DNA of 64,000 nucleotides from Oxalobacteraceae bacterium UBA6018 (GTDB lineage Bacteria > Pseudomonadota > Gammaproteobacteria > Burkholderiales > Burkholderiaceae_D), in NCBI GenBank assembly GCA_002428015.1, contig DIZW01000068.1, forward strand, positions 178,626 to 242,625, read 5' to 3'. Positions 1 to 8,385 of the stretch are shown here, in pieces. Below the pieces are notes generated by a model. The model was not told the origin of the DNA. It did no database searches and was given only the letters and a program-made list of their open reading frames with translations. Positions within the stretch are counted from its first letter, which is position 1. Every line of letters begins with the position of its first letter. Both the position numbers and the translations under genes were made by a program.

Positions 1-123
1 TGCTTCCGCCAGCAGCGCTTCCCCGAGCCCGTGTACGCGTCCGATGCCATCACCGCGATGACGATGTTCCTGGCAAAAAATGCCGAAGGCGGTGTTTACG
101 CCGGCCCGGCCCTGAAACGTTAA
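1..123 (+). CDS. soxA: SoxA, C-terminal 40 residues (partial, 5' end outside window)
   Basis: The reading frame is open from base 1 to a TAA at 121-123 and gives the last 40 residues of a protein. They begin with a Cys followed by an Arg-rich stretch, then a helix with AITAMTMFLAKNAEG. This fits the C-terminus of SoxA, the cytochrome c subunit of the SoxAX complex that couples thiosulfate to the SoxYZ carrier in the periplasm; the Cys would be the distal haem ligand. SoxX starts 10 bases downstream, as in most sox operons. The call rests on a short fragment plus context, so the haem-binding motifs themselves are not visible. Confidence 0.8.
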   Translation, partial: CFRQQRFPEPVYASDAITAMTMFLAKNAEGGVYAGPALKR

Positions 124-133
124 GGATAATGCG

Positions 134-757
134 ATGACTCCGATCCGAAAAATTGCGGCGGCCTTGATCGCGGCCGTGGCCGCGGCCGGCTGCGCCAGCG
201 TGGTGGCCGAGACCGACTACCACGCGGTCGCCCTCGACCTGCTGAAACACGACTTCCACTCCAAGGGCCCGGCCACGGTTGAGCGCGTCACAGTCCAGGA
301 CGAGGCCCAGCAGCTGTGCAGCGTCTATCCGAAACAGCGCACCGACGAGATGAACGCCAGGATAGAGGCGGCCCAGATGAAGACGATCAAGTACCCGGCG
401 GACGGCCAGTACCTCGGCAAGTGGCAGGAAGGCGAGAAAGTGGCGCAGAACGGGCGCGGCATGCAGTCCTCGGACGCGGTTGGCGCACCCAACGGCGGCA
501 ACTGCTACGCCTGTCACCAGATCACCAAGCAGGAAATCTCGTTTGGAAACATCGGTCCTAGCCTGTACCAGTATGGCAAGCTGCGCGGCAACAGCGACGC
601 CATCCTCAAGTACACCTGGGGCAAGATCTACAACGCGCAGGCGTACTCGGCCTGCTCGAACATGCCGCGCTTCGGCCATAACGGCGTCCTCACCGAAGCC
701 CAGATCAAGGATGTGATGGCGCTGCTGATGGACCCGGCCTCGCCAGTGAACAAGTAA
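134..757 (+). CDS. soxX: SoxX, monohaem cytochrome c subunit of SoxAX
   Basis: A 207-residue protein with a hydrophobic N-terminal export segment ending in a lipobox-like AAGCAS (Cys about residue 21), so it may be a lipoprotein. One haem c site, CYACH, lies at residues 124-128, followed by the GNIGPSLYQYG segment typical of SoxX. With SoxA it forms the cytochrome that oxidatively conjugates thiosulfate to SoxYZ in the periplasm. The start is chosen because AAGGA lies 8 bases upstream of the ATG. It sits between soxA and soxB in the usual order. Confidence 0.93.
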   Translation: MTPIRKIAAALIAAVAAAGCASVVAETDYHAVALDLLKHDFHSKGPATVERVTVQDEAQQLCSVYPKQRTDEMNARIEAAQMKTIKYPADGQYLGKWQEGEKVAQNGRGMQSSDAVGAPNGGNCYACHQITKQEISFGNIGPSLYQYGKLRGNSDAILKYTWGKIYNAQAYSACSNMPRFGHNGVLTEAQIKDVMALLMDPASPVNK

Positions 758-770
758 CCGCGGCGACAGC

Positions 771-806
771 GCGGCCGCGGCGGGCCAAGCGCCCGGGCGC
801 GGCCGC
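771..806 (+). other. GC-rich hairpin between soxX and soxB
   Basis: Perfect 9-bp arms GCGGCCGCG (771-779) and CGCGGCCGC (798-806) enclose an 18-base GC-rich loop. There is no T-run after it, so it is more likely an intercistronic mRNA-stabilising or attenuating hairpin than a terminator. It ends 13 bases before the AAGG ribosome-binding site of soxB. Confidence 0.55.
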
Positions 807-830
807 GTCCCCGCATATCAAGGAATAACA

Positions 831-2552
831 ATGGGAATGAATCGGCGCGAATTTGCGCAACTGCTGGGAATCGCCGCCGCCGGCGGCATGCTGATCAACG
901 CGAAGGGCGCGCTGGCGGGCACGTCTTCGTCGGCCAATCTGTACGACCTGCCGCGCTTTGGCAATGTGCACTTCCTGCATTTCACCGACTGCCACGCGCA
1001 GTTAAAGCCCGTGTATTTCCGCGAGCCGAGCATGAATCTCGGCGTCGGCGCGGCCTCAGGGCGCATTCCGCACCTGGTCGGCGAGCAGCTGCTCAAACAG
1101 GTTGGCCTGAAGCCCAACACGGCGCAGGCGCACGCCTTCACGGCGCTCAATTTTGAACAGGCCGCCCACACCTACGGCAAGGTCGGCGGCTTCGCCCACC
1201 TGGCCACGCTGGTCAAGCGGATGCGCGCGGGCCGGCCCGGCGCGCTGCTGCTCGACGGCGGCGACACCTGGCAGGGCTCCGGCACCGCGCTGTGGACCAA
1301 GGGCCAGGACATGGTCGACGCCTGCCTGCAGCTTGGCGTGGACGTCATGACCGCGCACTGGGAAATGACCCTGGGCGACAAGCGCGTGCAGGAAATCGTC
1401 GGCAAGGACTTCAAGGGCAAGGTCGACTTTGTCGCGCAGAACGTCAAGACCACCGATTTCGGCGACCCGGTGTTCGCCCCCTACGTCATCAAGCAGATGA
1501 ACGGGGTGCCGGTGGCGATCATCGGCCAGGCCTTCCCCTACACGCCGATCGCCAACCCGCGCTACATGACGCCCGACTGGAGCTTCGGCATCCAGGAAGA
1601 GAACATGCAGAAGATGGTCGACGAGGCGCGCGCCAAGGGCGCCAAGGTGGTCGTCGTGCTGTCGCACAACGGCATGGACGTGGACCTGAAGATGGCCTCG
1701 CGCGTGCGCGGCATCGACGCCATCATGGGCGGCCATACCCACGACGGCGTGCCGGTGCCTGTCGTGGTCAGCAACAGCGGCGGCAAGACGCTGGTGACGA
1801 ACGCCGGCAGCAACAGCAAGTTCCTCGGCGTGCTCGACTTCGACGTGCGCGAAGGCACCGTACACGCCTTCCAGTACCGCCTGCTGCCGGTGTTCTCGAA
1901 TTTTCTGCCCGCCGACCGCGACATGGCGGCCTTGATCGACAAGGTCAGGGCGCCGTATGAAGCGAAGCTGGGCGAGAAGCTGGGCATGACCGAAGGCACG
2001 CTCTACCGCCGCGGCAATTTCAACGGCACCTTCGACCAGTTGATCATCGATGCGTTGATGGAGGTCAAGGGCGCCGACATGGCCTTCTCGCCGGGCTTCC
2101 GCTGGGGCACGTCGCTGCTGCCGAACAGCGCCATCCTGATGGAACACCTGATGGACCAGACCGCGACCACGTACTCGTACAGCACCTTGACCGACATGAG
2201 CGGCAGCACCATCAAGACCGTGATGGAGGACGTCGCCGACAATCTGTTCAACCAGGACCCGTATTACCAGCAGGGCGGTGACATGGTGCGCGTCGGCGGC
2301 CTGACCTATGCCATCGAACCGAACGCCGCGATGGGTTCGCGCATCAGCGACATGCGCCTCAACGGCAAGCTGATCGAGGCCGGCAAGACCTACAAGGTGG
2401 CCGGCTGGGCGCCGGTGGCCGAAGGCGCCCAGGGCGAGCCGGTGTGGGACGTCGTGGCCCAGTGGCTCAAGACCCACAAGACGGTCACGCCGCGCACGCT
2501 CAACACGCCGCGCCTGATCGGCATGCAGGGCAATGCCGGGATGCTGGCGTGA
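831..2552 (+). CDS. soxB: SoxB, thiosulfohydrolase (Mn-dependent sulfate-releasing)
   Basis: A 573-residue protein of the 5'-nucleotidase/metallophosphatase family. SoxB hydrolyses the terminal sulfone from SoxYZ-bound thiosulfate, releasing sulfate in the periplasm. A twin-arginine-type signal with NRREF at residues 4-8 precedes a hydrophobic stretch. Metal-binding motifs are visible: the DCH at about 53-55, GGDTWQG at about 143-149, a SHNGMD block near 277 and GGHTHDG near 300. The length is normal for SoxB. The ATG at 831 has an AAGGA ribosome-binding site 6 bases upstream and keeps the RR motif close to the N-terminus. Confidence 0.96.
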   Translation: MGMNRREFAQLLGIAAAGGMLINAKGALAGTSSSANLYDLPRFGNVHFLHFTDCHAQLKPVYFREPSMNLGVGAASGRIPHLVGEQLLKQVGLKPNTAQAHAFTALNFEQAAHTYGKVGGFAHLATLVKRMRAGRPGALLLDGGDTWQGSGTALWTKGQDMVDACLQLGVDVMTAHWEMTLGDKRVQEIVGKDFKGKVDFVAQNVKTTDFGDPVFAPYVIKQMNGVPVAIIGQAFPYTPIANPRYMTPDWSFGIQEENMQKMVDEARAKGAKVVVVLSHNGMDVDLKMASRVRGIDAIMGGHTHDGVPVPVVVSNSGGKTLVTNAGSNSKFLGVLDFDVREGTVHAFQYRLLPVFSNFLPADRDMAALIDKVRAPYEAKLGEKLGMTEGTLYRRGNFNGTFDQLIIDALMEVKGADMAFSPGFRWGTSLLPNSAILMEHLMDQTATTYSYSTLTDMSGSTIKTVMEDVADNLFNQDPYYQQGGDMVRVGGLTYAIEPNAAMGSRISDMRLNGKLIEAGKTYKVAGWAPVAEGAQGEPVWDVVAQWLKTHKTVTPRTLNTPRLIGMQGNAGMLA

Positions 2553-2584
2553 TCAACGATTCAATCAACCAAGCGGGATACACC

Positions 2585-3187
2585 ATGCGCATGAAAAACT
2601 GGATCACCATCGGCTCGGCCTGCGCGGTGCTTACGCTTGCGCACGCGCCGGCGCAGGCCTTCGACGCGGCGACGGTGCCCGCCAGCAAGCAGACCACGGC
2701 CGGCCGCTACCTCGATGCGCGCGAAGCCTACGCGCTCAAGGAGAAGCTGGGCGCGAAGGCCTTCTTTGTGGACGTGCGCACGCGCTACGAGGTGTCCTAC
2801 GTGGGCATGCCGACGCTGGCGGACGCGAATATTCCCTACGTCGAGCATCCGGACGACGCCCCCTGGGACGACAAGGCAGGGCGCTTCAAGCTCGAAGTCA
2901 ACAGCGACTTCGGCCCCGAACTGGCGCGCCGCATGGCCGCCAAGGCGCTGGGCAAGGACGACGTCGTCATCGTGATGTGCCGCTCGGGCGACCGCAGCGC
3001 GCGCGCCGCCACGCTGCTGACCCAGTTGGGGTATTCCGCGGTGTACAGCGTGGTCGACGGCTTTGAAGGCGACCTGGCCACCAGCGGCCCCAAGCAGGGC
3101 CAGCGCGTCGTCAACGGCTGGAAGAACGCCGACCTGCCGTGGAGCTACAAGCTCGACAAGGCGCGTATGACTTTCCCGAAGATGTAG
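2585..3187 (+). CDS. Exported rhodanese-domain protein of the sox operon
   Basis: A 200-residue protein with a cleavable-type signal peptide ending near APAQA (residue 25), then one rhodanese domain. The active-site loop CRSGDRS begins at Cys132, the residue that would carry a persulfide. Rhodanese-type proteins transfer sulfane sulfur; a periplasmic one beside SoxB could handle sulfur left on SoxYZ or feed the downstream proteins. The start was moved to 2585 because earlier in-frame starts lie inside soxB and would precede the signal peptide. It belongs to the same tightly spaced transcription unit. The exact sulfur donor and acceptor are not known from sequence. Confidence 0.85.
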   Translation: MRMKNWITIGSACAVLTLAHAPAQAFDAATVPASKQTTAGRYLDAREAYALKEKLGAKAFFVDVRTRYEVSYVGMPTLADANIPYVEHPDDAPWDDKAGRFKLEVNSDFGPELARRMAAKALGKDDVVIVMCRSGDRSARAATLLTQLGYSAVYSVVDGFEGDLATSGPKQGQRVVNGWKNADLPWSYKLDKARMTFPKM

Positions 3188-3200
3188 GGCGAACGGCGCG

Positions 3201-3743
3201 ATGAGAGCTTGCTCACCATCGGCGCGGCGCTGGCCCGGCAAGGGTGCGCTGGCCGCATTGGCCGCCTGCGCCGCGATCACGGGCGGCGCCTACGCGGCCG
3301 ACGCGGCGGCACTGGCCACGCCGACCGACCTGGGGACCGACGGCGCGCACGCGGCCACCCATGGCAATCCCCTCGTCATCCTGTTTTCTCTGCCGGAATG
3401 CTGCTATTGCGCCGTCGTGCGGCGCAACGACCTGGCGCCGCTGACCCGCATGCCGCGCGCAGCGGACCGGCTCGTCGTGCGCGAGCTGGAGCTGACCGGG
3501 ACCACGCCCCTGGCCGGCTTTCATGGCGAGCAGGTCAGGCCCAGCGAGCTGGCAGCCCGCTACGGCGTGAAAGTGGCGCCGACGGTGGTCCTGCTCGACC
3601 GCGACGGCAGGCTGCTGGCCGCGCCGCTTGCGGGCGGCGACGTCGCCGGCATGTACGGCGCCTACCTCGACCGCGCGCTCGATGAGGCGCGCGCCAGCCT
3701 GGCGCAGCCCAATGCGGTGCGCGCCACCGATCCCAAGAAGTGA
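3201..3743 (+). CDS. Exported thioredoxin-like protein (SoxW-like)
   Basis: A 180-residue protein with an N-terminal hydrophobic signal (about 16-32), followed by a thioredoxin fold. The redox motif is CCYC at residues 67-70, an unusual CxxC with an extra Cys inside. The cis-Pro loop is VAPTVVLLDRDG near 133-144. In sox operons such proteins (SoxW type) keep the SoxYZ or SoxA cysteines reduced; that role is inferred from position. Only 13 bases separate it from the rhodanese gene, and its TGA overlaps the start of the next gene. Confidence 0.8.
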   Translation: MRACSPSARRWPGKGALAALAACAAITGGAYAADAAALATPTDLGTDGAHAATHGNPLVILFSLPECCYCAVVRRNDLAPLTRMPRAADRLVVRELELTGTTPLAGFHGEQVRPSELAARYGVKVAPTVVLLDRDGRLLAAPLAGGDVAGMYGAYLDRALDEARASLAQPNAVRATDPKK

Positions 3744-4774
3744 TGATTCCGAAATCGAGAACCCGAGTGAAAAACGATAGCATCGAACACGCAAAGACGG
3801 CGCGCCAGTACTGGCGCCGTTTCTTGCTGACCCTGGCAATGGCGGCGCTGGCCTGTGCGGGCGGCGTGGCGCGCGCCCAGCAAATGGCGCTCACGCCGAT
3901 CAAGGTGTCGCCGCACGTGTACTACTTCCATGGCCACACCGGCATGGCCGATCCGGCCAACCAGGGCTTCATGTCCAATGCGGGTTTCGTCGTCACCCAG
4001 GACGGCGTCGTCGTGTTCGACGCCCTGGGTACCCCGGCGCTGGGCCAAGGCATGATCGACGCCATCCGGACCATCACCGCGCAACCGATTCGGCGCGTCA
4101 TCGTCAGCCACTACCACGCCGATCATTTCTACGGCCTGCAAGCGTTCAAGGCGGCCGGAGCGCAGGTATGGGCCCATGAAAATGGGCGTCAATACCTGTC
4201 GTCGGACATCGCGCGACTGCGCCTGGCGCAGCGCAAGGTCGATCTGGCACCGTGGGTGAACGAACAGACGCAGCTCGTCGCCGCCGACAACTGGCTGCAT
4301 TTCGACGCCACCAAGACGATACCGTTCGTGCTCGGCGGCGTGCAGTTCCGCGTGATCGACATGTCCGGCGCGCACTCGCCGGAAGACATCATGCTCGCCG
4401 TCGACGACGACAAAATGCTGTTCGCCGGCGACCTGTTCTTCACAGGCCGAATTCCGTTCGTGGGCGAAGCCGACAGCAAGGTCTGGCTGGGTGCCCTCGA
4501 CAGTATGCTCAAGATCGCGCCCGACGTCGTCGTGCCCGGCCACGGCGAAATGTCGCGCGCCCCGCTCAAGGACTTGCAGCTGACCCGCTCCTACCTGCTG
4601 TTCCTGCGCCAGGCAATGGGCAATGCCGTGGCCGACATGGTGCCTTTCGAAGAAGCCTATCTAAAGACGGACTGGAAGGCGTTCGCCGCCTATCCGGCAT
4701 TTGAGCAGGCCAACAGAATCAACGCCTACCAGACCTATCTCCTCATGGAGCACGAGAGCCTGCAGGCAAAGTAG
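3740..4774 (+). CDS. Exported metallo-beta-lactamase-fold hydrolase (SoxH-like)
   Basis: About 344 residues counting from a GTG at 3740; the ATG at 3743 is an equally good start and overlaps the upstream stop. A signal peptide (about 25-47) ends at ARAQ. The zinc motif HYHADH lies at about 124-129, with further ligands in SGAHSPEDI, FAGDLFF and PGHGEM. MBL-fold proteins of this kind recur in sox and quinoprotein-related clusters (SoxH and similar), where their substrate is not settled; a glutathione or protein persulfide hydrolase role is only inference. The reading frame and operon position are secure. Confidence 0.82.
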   Translation: MMIPKSRTRVKNDSIEHAKTARQYWRRFLLTLAMAALACAGGVARAQQMALTPIKVSPHVYYFHGHTGMADPANQGFMSNAGFVVTQDGVVVFDALGTPALGQGMIDAIRTITAQPIRRVIVSHYHADHFYGLQAFKAAGAQVWAHENGRQYLSSDIARLRLAQRKVDLAPWVNEQTQLVAADNWLHFDATKTIPFVLGGVQFRVIDMSGAHSPEDIMLAVDDDKMLFAGDLFFTGRIPFVGEADSKVWLGALDSMLKIAPDVVVPGHGEMSRAPLKDLQLTRSYLLFLRQAMGNAVADMVPFEEAYLKTDWKAFAAYPAFEQANRINAYQTYLLMEHESLQAK

Positions 4775-4805
4775 CACCCAAGCACGTCAACCACCCGGAG
4801 TCACC

Positions 4806-5234
4806 ATGAAAATCGTACGCACCCTCTTTGCCATCCTGATCCTCGCATTTGCGTCGTTCTCGCCCGCCGGCGCGGCCGACAGGGAGGAAAAGGTTGTATA
4901 TCACCTCAACGACGGCAGCAATCCCATGGGCGCGCTGAACAATATCCGCAATCACCTGAACGCCAGCCCCAAGGCGAAAATCGTGCTGGTGGCGCACGGT
5001 CCCGGCATCGATTTCCTGCTCGACGGCGCCAAGGACAAGAACGGCAATCCTTACGACGCCGTCGTGCAGGAGCTGGTCAATCGCGGCGTCCAGTTCCGCG
5101 TCTGCAATAACACGCTGGAGACGCGCAAGATCGACCGCAAGCGCGTCATTCCCGAGGCGCAGATCGTGCCATCGGGCGTGGCGGAAGTGAGCCGCCTGCA
5201 GTGGCAGGAAGGCTACGTCTACATCAAGCCCTAG
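4806..5234 (+). CDS. Exported DsrE-family protein
   Basis: A 142-residue protein with a signal peptide ending at AGA-AD (about residue 24) and a DsrE/F fold. One conserved-type Cys (C100 in RVCNNTL) is placed where DsrE proteins carry the sulfur-binding Cys. These proteins bind or relay persulfide sulfur; exported forms are frequent in sulfur-oxidation operons. The start has a CGGAG ribosome-binding site 6 bases upstream; a longer frame reaching back to 4701 would lie inside the previous gene and lose the signal peptide. It is the last gene of the operon, followed by a hairpin. Confidence 0.83.
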   Translation: MKIVRTLFAILILAFASFSPAGAADREEKVVYHLNDGSNPMGALNNIRNHLNASPKAKIVLVAHGPGIDFLLDGAKDKNGNPYDAVVQELVNRGVQFRVCNNTLETRKIDRKRVIPEAQIVPSGVAEVSRLQWQEGYVYIKP

Positions 5235-5242
5235 CGCAATGG

Positions 5243-5277
5243 CCGGGCCCGCACATCGTCATGGCGTGCGGGCCGGG
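5243..5277. terminator. Hairpin between convergent dsrE-like and GH3 genes
   Basis: Arms CCGGGCCCGCAC (5243-5254) and GTGCGGGCCGG (5267-5277) pair over 11 bases with one bulge. It lies in the 62-base gap between two convergent genes. No clear T-run follows on either strand, so it is a weak or factor-assisted bidirectional terminator. Confidence 0.5.
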
Positions 5278-5296
5278 AAATTGATGCGGGATCGAA

Positions 5297-7990
5297 CTAC
5301 TTGCCCAGAACGACGGTCCGCGCGAGCGTGACGGTAGCGCTCTGCCCGGCAACGCCGGTATCTGGCTGCCCGGATCCCACCACGACCTTGTACTGCCCCG
5401 GTATCAGCTGGCGAACGCCATCCTGGGTGACAAAGCTCAAGTCCCGTGGAGAGAGCTCGAACTTGATCTGACGGTGCTCGCCCGCTTTCAGGGTGACGCG
5501 CTGAAATCCGCGCAAGGCCAGCCGAGGCGCGCCGTCAAAAGCGGGCGGCACCAGGTAGAGCTGGGCGACCTCGTCGCCATCCCGTGTTCCTGTGTTCGTG
5601 ATCTCGCTCTCTACGGTGACACCGCTCTCGGTGCCGCCGCTGGCCGGCGCGATCCGCAGTGGCGCATAGGCAAACGATGTGTAGCTCAGGCCTGAACCGA
5701 AGGGGTACACGGGCGTGCCGGCGAAATAGCGGTAGGTGCGTCCTTTCATCGAGTAGTCGTCGAACGGCGGCAGATCCTTCACGCTGCGATAGAAGGTGAC
5801 CGGCAGGCGGCCGCCCGGATCGGCCTTGCCCGTCACGACATTGGCCACGGCCAGCCCACCGGACTGGCCCGGATACCATGCCTGGATGATCGCGGACGCG
5901 TTTTGCTTGGCCCACGACAAGTCGAGCGCGCTTCCGCTCATGACGACCACGACCAGCGGCTTGCCCAAGGCCTTGGCCTGCTCCAGCAGGCGACGCTGGT
6001 CCGCAGGGATATCGAGCGAAGTCTTGTCGCCGCCGGAGAAGCCCTCGGCCTTCAAGGCCATTTCCTCGCCCTCCAGGTCAGCCGTCAAGCCGACCACCGC
6101 GACGATGACGTCGGCGTTTGCGGCGCCGGCTTTAAGATCGGCCTCGGGGTGTTGGGAAATACGCTTCCAGAACAGGCCGGGGAGGGCGGAAACGCCGGCT
6201 TGCGTTTCAAACTTCAGCGGATAGCGCTGTCCCTTTTCCAGCGTGACGTCGGTGAGCTTGAGCGGATCACCCCATTTTGAATACGCCGTCGCCTGCACCA
6301 GCGGCTTGCCCGCGACCATGAGGTGGCCGCGCACGCCACTAACGCCGATGCGATAGCGCCCAGTTTCCGGTGCGACCAGGTAACCGCTCCAGGCAATCTT
6401 ATTGTGCTCGGAGACGGCCTTTAAGTCGTCAGCATGCGACACCATTCCCGCCTCGACACGGCTGACGGCAGGCGTGCCTTCGTAGCCAGCGTCGCGCGCG
6501 CCCGCAGCCGCCGGCGATTTCGGGTTGAAATAGTCCGCACGCAGGCCCGGCTTACCGTCTGGAGTGAGGAATGCCGTGGCCGGCACAGGATCGCCGTCCG
6601 TCAGCGACGGCCCGGCGGGCACGACCGTAATTTGCGCCTCAGGCATTGCGCGGCGCAGGCCGTCGACGACCGAGATCGGTGGCGCGCTCTGGGTCGACGA
6701 ATAATTGCCGCGCAAGACCCTTGTCGCATCGGCCAAGGGGCCAATGACAGCAAGCTTGACGCCTGGCCTGAGCGGCAGCACGCCATCATTTTTCAGCAGC
6801 ACGAGGCTGTCGATGGCCGCTTTCAAGGCCAGTTGCTGATGTTCGGCCGTGTTAATCGCGCTGACAGGGACTGCCGCTTGGCTGCGCTCGGGCAGGCCGG
6901 CCAGGTCGCCGTTGCGATAGCGGGCAGAGAACAGACGGATCAGGGCAGTGTCGATATCGCCCATGCTGATCAGGTGGCGCTGGTAGGCTTCCCGATAGCG
7001 GGATGCCAAGTCCTTCGCGTCGCCCAGGGTATGCGTATTGCACTCGTTGTCAACGCCGGCTTTGAGCGCCACGGCCGCGGCCGCGGCGGGGTCCGGCGCA
7101 TATTTGCTCTGCTCCGAGATGTCCGTCACCGCGTCGCAATCGGAAACGATATATCCCTTGAAGCCCCATGCACCGCGCAAGTATTGCTTCAGCAGCAGCT
7201 CGCTGCCGCATGCCGGTTGGCCATCAATGCGGTTGTAGGCGCACATGATCGAGCCGGCCTTCGCATCGACGATGGCGGCGCGGAAGGCTGGGAGGTAGGT
7301 GTCCTCCAGGTCATGTGCCGAGACAAACACATTGGCGACGTGACGGGTGGACTCCGGACCGCTGTGGACGGCGAAATGCTTGGGTGTGGCGACCACGTCC
7401 GGCAGCTCAGGGTTCGGCCCCTGCATGCCTTCAATGAAGGCAACGCCGATAGCGCTGGTGAGGTAAGGGTCTTCGCCATAGGTTTCCTGCCCACGGCCCC
7501 AGCGCGGGTCGCGAAAGATATTGATGTTCGGCGACCAGGTATCGAGTCCGGTGCCGATATGACCGAGGCGCCCGGTTTGCCGGCCAAGCGTATGCAAGGC
7601 GCGCACTTCGACGCTAATTGCGGAGGCCACCTGGGACGTCAGTGGGCGGTTAAAACTGGCCGCCAGGCCAATCGGCTCCGGAAAATTCGTCGTCGGTACC
7701 GCCCCCAGCGCGCCATGCAGGGATTCGGTCCACCAGTTGTAGGCCGGGATGTGCAGGCGTGGGATTGCTGGGGCGACGTTCAGCAGCTGGTCCAGTTTTT
7801 CGTTGACGGTCAATTGATCGACGAGCGCACGCGCATGCGTGTCGGCGCTGGCGCGAATGTCGTCGCCCGCGAACGCCACTGAAGGCGGGATCAGGGGCGA
7901 CAGCAAGGCCAAAAAGAGCAGCCTGCTCCGGATCAAGTTGCCGCGACCCTGGCTTGCGGTAGCTGGATCAATCGTTACGTTGTTTTTCAT
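5297..7990 (-). CDS. Glycoside hydrolase family 3 beta-xylosidase/beta-glucosidase with PA14 insert
   Basis: An 897-residue exported enzyme of the GH3 multidomain type. After a signal peptide (about 20-42) come the N-terminal barrel with the KHF motif near 204 and the catalytic nucleophile region VSDCDAV (Asp near 284), the C-terminal sandwich domain, a PA14-like insertion (GYLVAPETGRYRIGVSG) and a fibronectin-III-like tail. The SDCDA form is closest to bacterial xylosidases, so hydrolysis of xylo-oligosaccharides is most likely, with beta-glucosidase the alternative. The start at 7990 is preferred to 8017 because GGAG lies 7 bases before it. It is divergent from an esterase gene across a LacI-type palindrome. 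Confidence 0.9.
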   Translation of the reverse strand: MKNNVTIDPATASQGRGNLIRSRLLFLALLSPLIPPSVAFAGDDIRASADTHARALVDQLTVNEKLDQLLNVAPAIPRLHIPAYNWWTESLHGALGAVPTTNFPEPIGLAASFNRPLTSQVASAISVEVRALHTLGRQTGRLGHIGTGLDTWSPNINIFRDPRWGRGQETYGEDPYLTSAIGVAFIEGMQGPNPELPDVVATPKHFAVHSGPESTRHVANVFVSAHDLEDTYLPAFRAAIVDAKAGSIMCAYNRIDGQPACGSELLLKQYLRGAWGFKGYIVSDCDAVTDISEQSKYAPDPAAAAAVALKAGVDNECNTHTLGDAKDLASRYREAYQRHLISMGDIDTALIRLFSARYRNGDLAGLPERSQAAVPVSAINTAEHQQLALKAAIDSLVLLKNDGVLPLRPGVKLAVIGPLADATRVLRGNYSSTQSAPPISVVDGLRRAMPEAQITVVPAGPSLTDGDPVPATAFLTPDGKPGLRADYFNPKSPAAAGARDAGYEGTPAVSRVEAGMVSHADDLKAVSEHNKIAWSGYLVAPETGRYRIGVSGVRGHLMVAGKPLVQATAYSKWGDPLKLTDVTLEKGQRYPLKFETQAGVSALPGLFWKRISQHPEADLKAGAANADVIVAVVGLTADLEGEEMALKAEGFSGGDKTSLDIPADQRRLLEQAKALGKPLVVVVMSGSALDLSWAKQNASAIIQAWYPGQSGGLAVANVVTGKADPGGRLPVTFYRSVKDLPPFDDYSMKGRTYRYFAGTPVYPFGSGLSYTSFAYAPLRIAPASGGTESGVTVESEITNTGTRDGDEVAQLYLVPPAFDGAPRLALRGFQRVTLKAGEHRQIKFELSPRDLSFVTQDGVRQLIPGQYKVVVGSGQPDTGVAGQSATVTLARTVVLGK

Positions 7991-8385
7991 TGGGTCTCCG
8001 TCTATGGTATCGGCCATGGTATGAAAATGATTGAACCATTCTCACCTGATAGCGCTATCTCCATCCAATGTATGTCGAATTGGTGGACCTTGACCAATTA
8101 CTTTTCTTTCTGCAGTGATATTGAAATAGATATCAGGCGCCAGTATTGCGCTTTTCGGCATAAAAAATTGGACGGGATCCCTGTATTTGGGCGGTCAGCG
8201 CGTCGCCTCGACCGGTAATCGATGACGGTGCCATCGATAGAGCGGGGCGCCTTTGCCAATCGCTCAAAAACGCTTTCACCATCATTGCTGGCAAAAATGT
8301 TTGCGCTATCTTTTAAGCGATATTTGTGCAACTATTGTCAAAAAAGTTTGTTGCTGCAGTCTTAACTCACGGAGGAGATAACGTA
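7991..8385. other. Divergent promoter region between GH3 and esterase genes
   Basis: This 395-base gap is clearly more AT-rich than the genes beside it and contains only short, unsupported reading frames. It must hold the promoters of both divergent genes and includes one perfect palindrome (see 8048-8059). No RNA gene is apparent. Confidence 0.6.
8048..8059. promoter_or_regulatory. LacI-family-type operator palindrome
   Basis: GATAGCGCTATC is a perfect 12-bp palindrome with the central AGCGCT found in many LacI/GalR-family operators for plant-sugar genes. It lies 58 bases upstream of the GH3 start. No LacI-type gene is present in the window, so the regulator would be encoded elsewhere. Confidence 0.55.

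Noticed and set aside
8098..8331. A 77-residue minus-strand frame between GH3 and esterase genes
   Set aside because: AT-rich, no ribosome-binding site or family; the region is better explained as regulatory.
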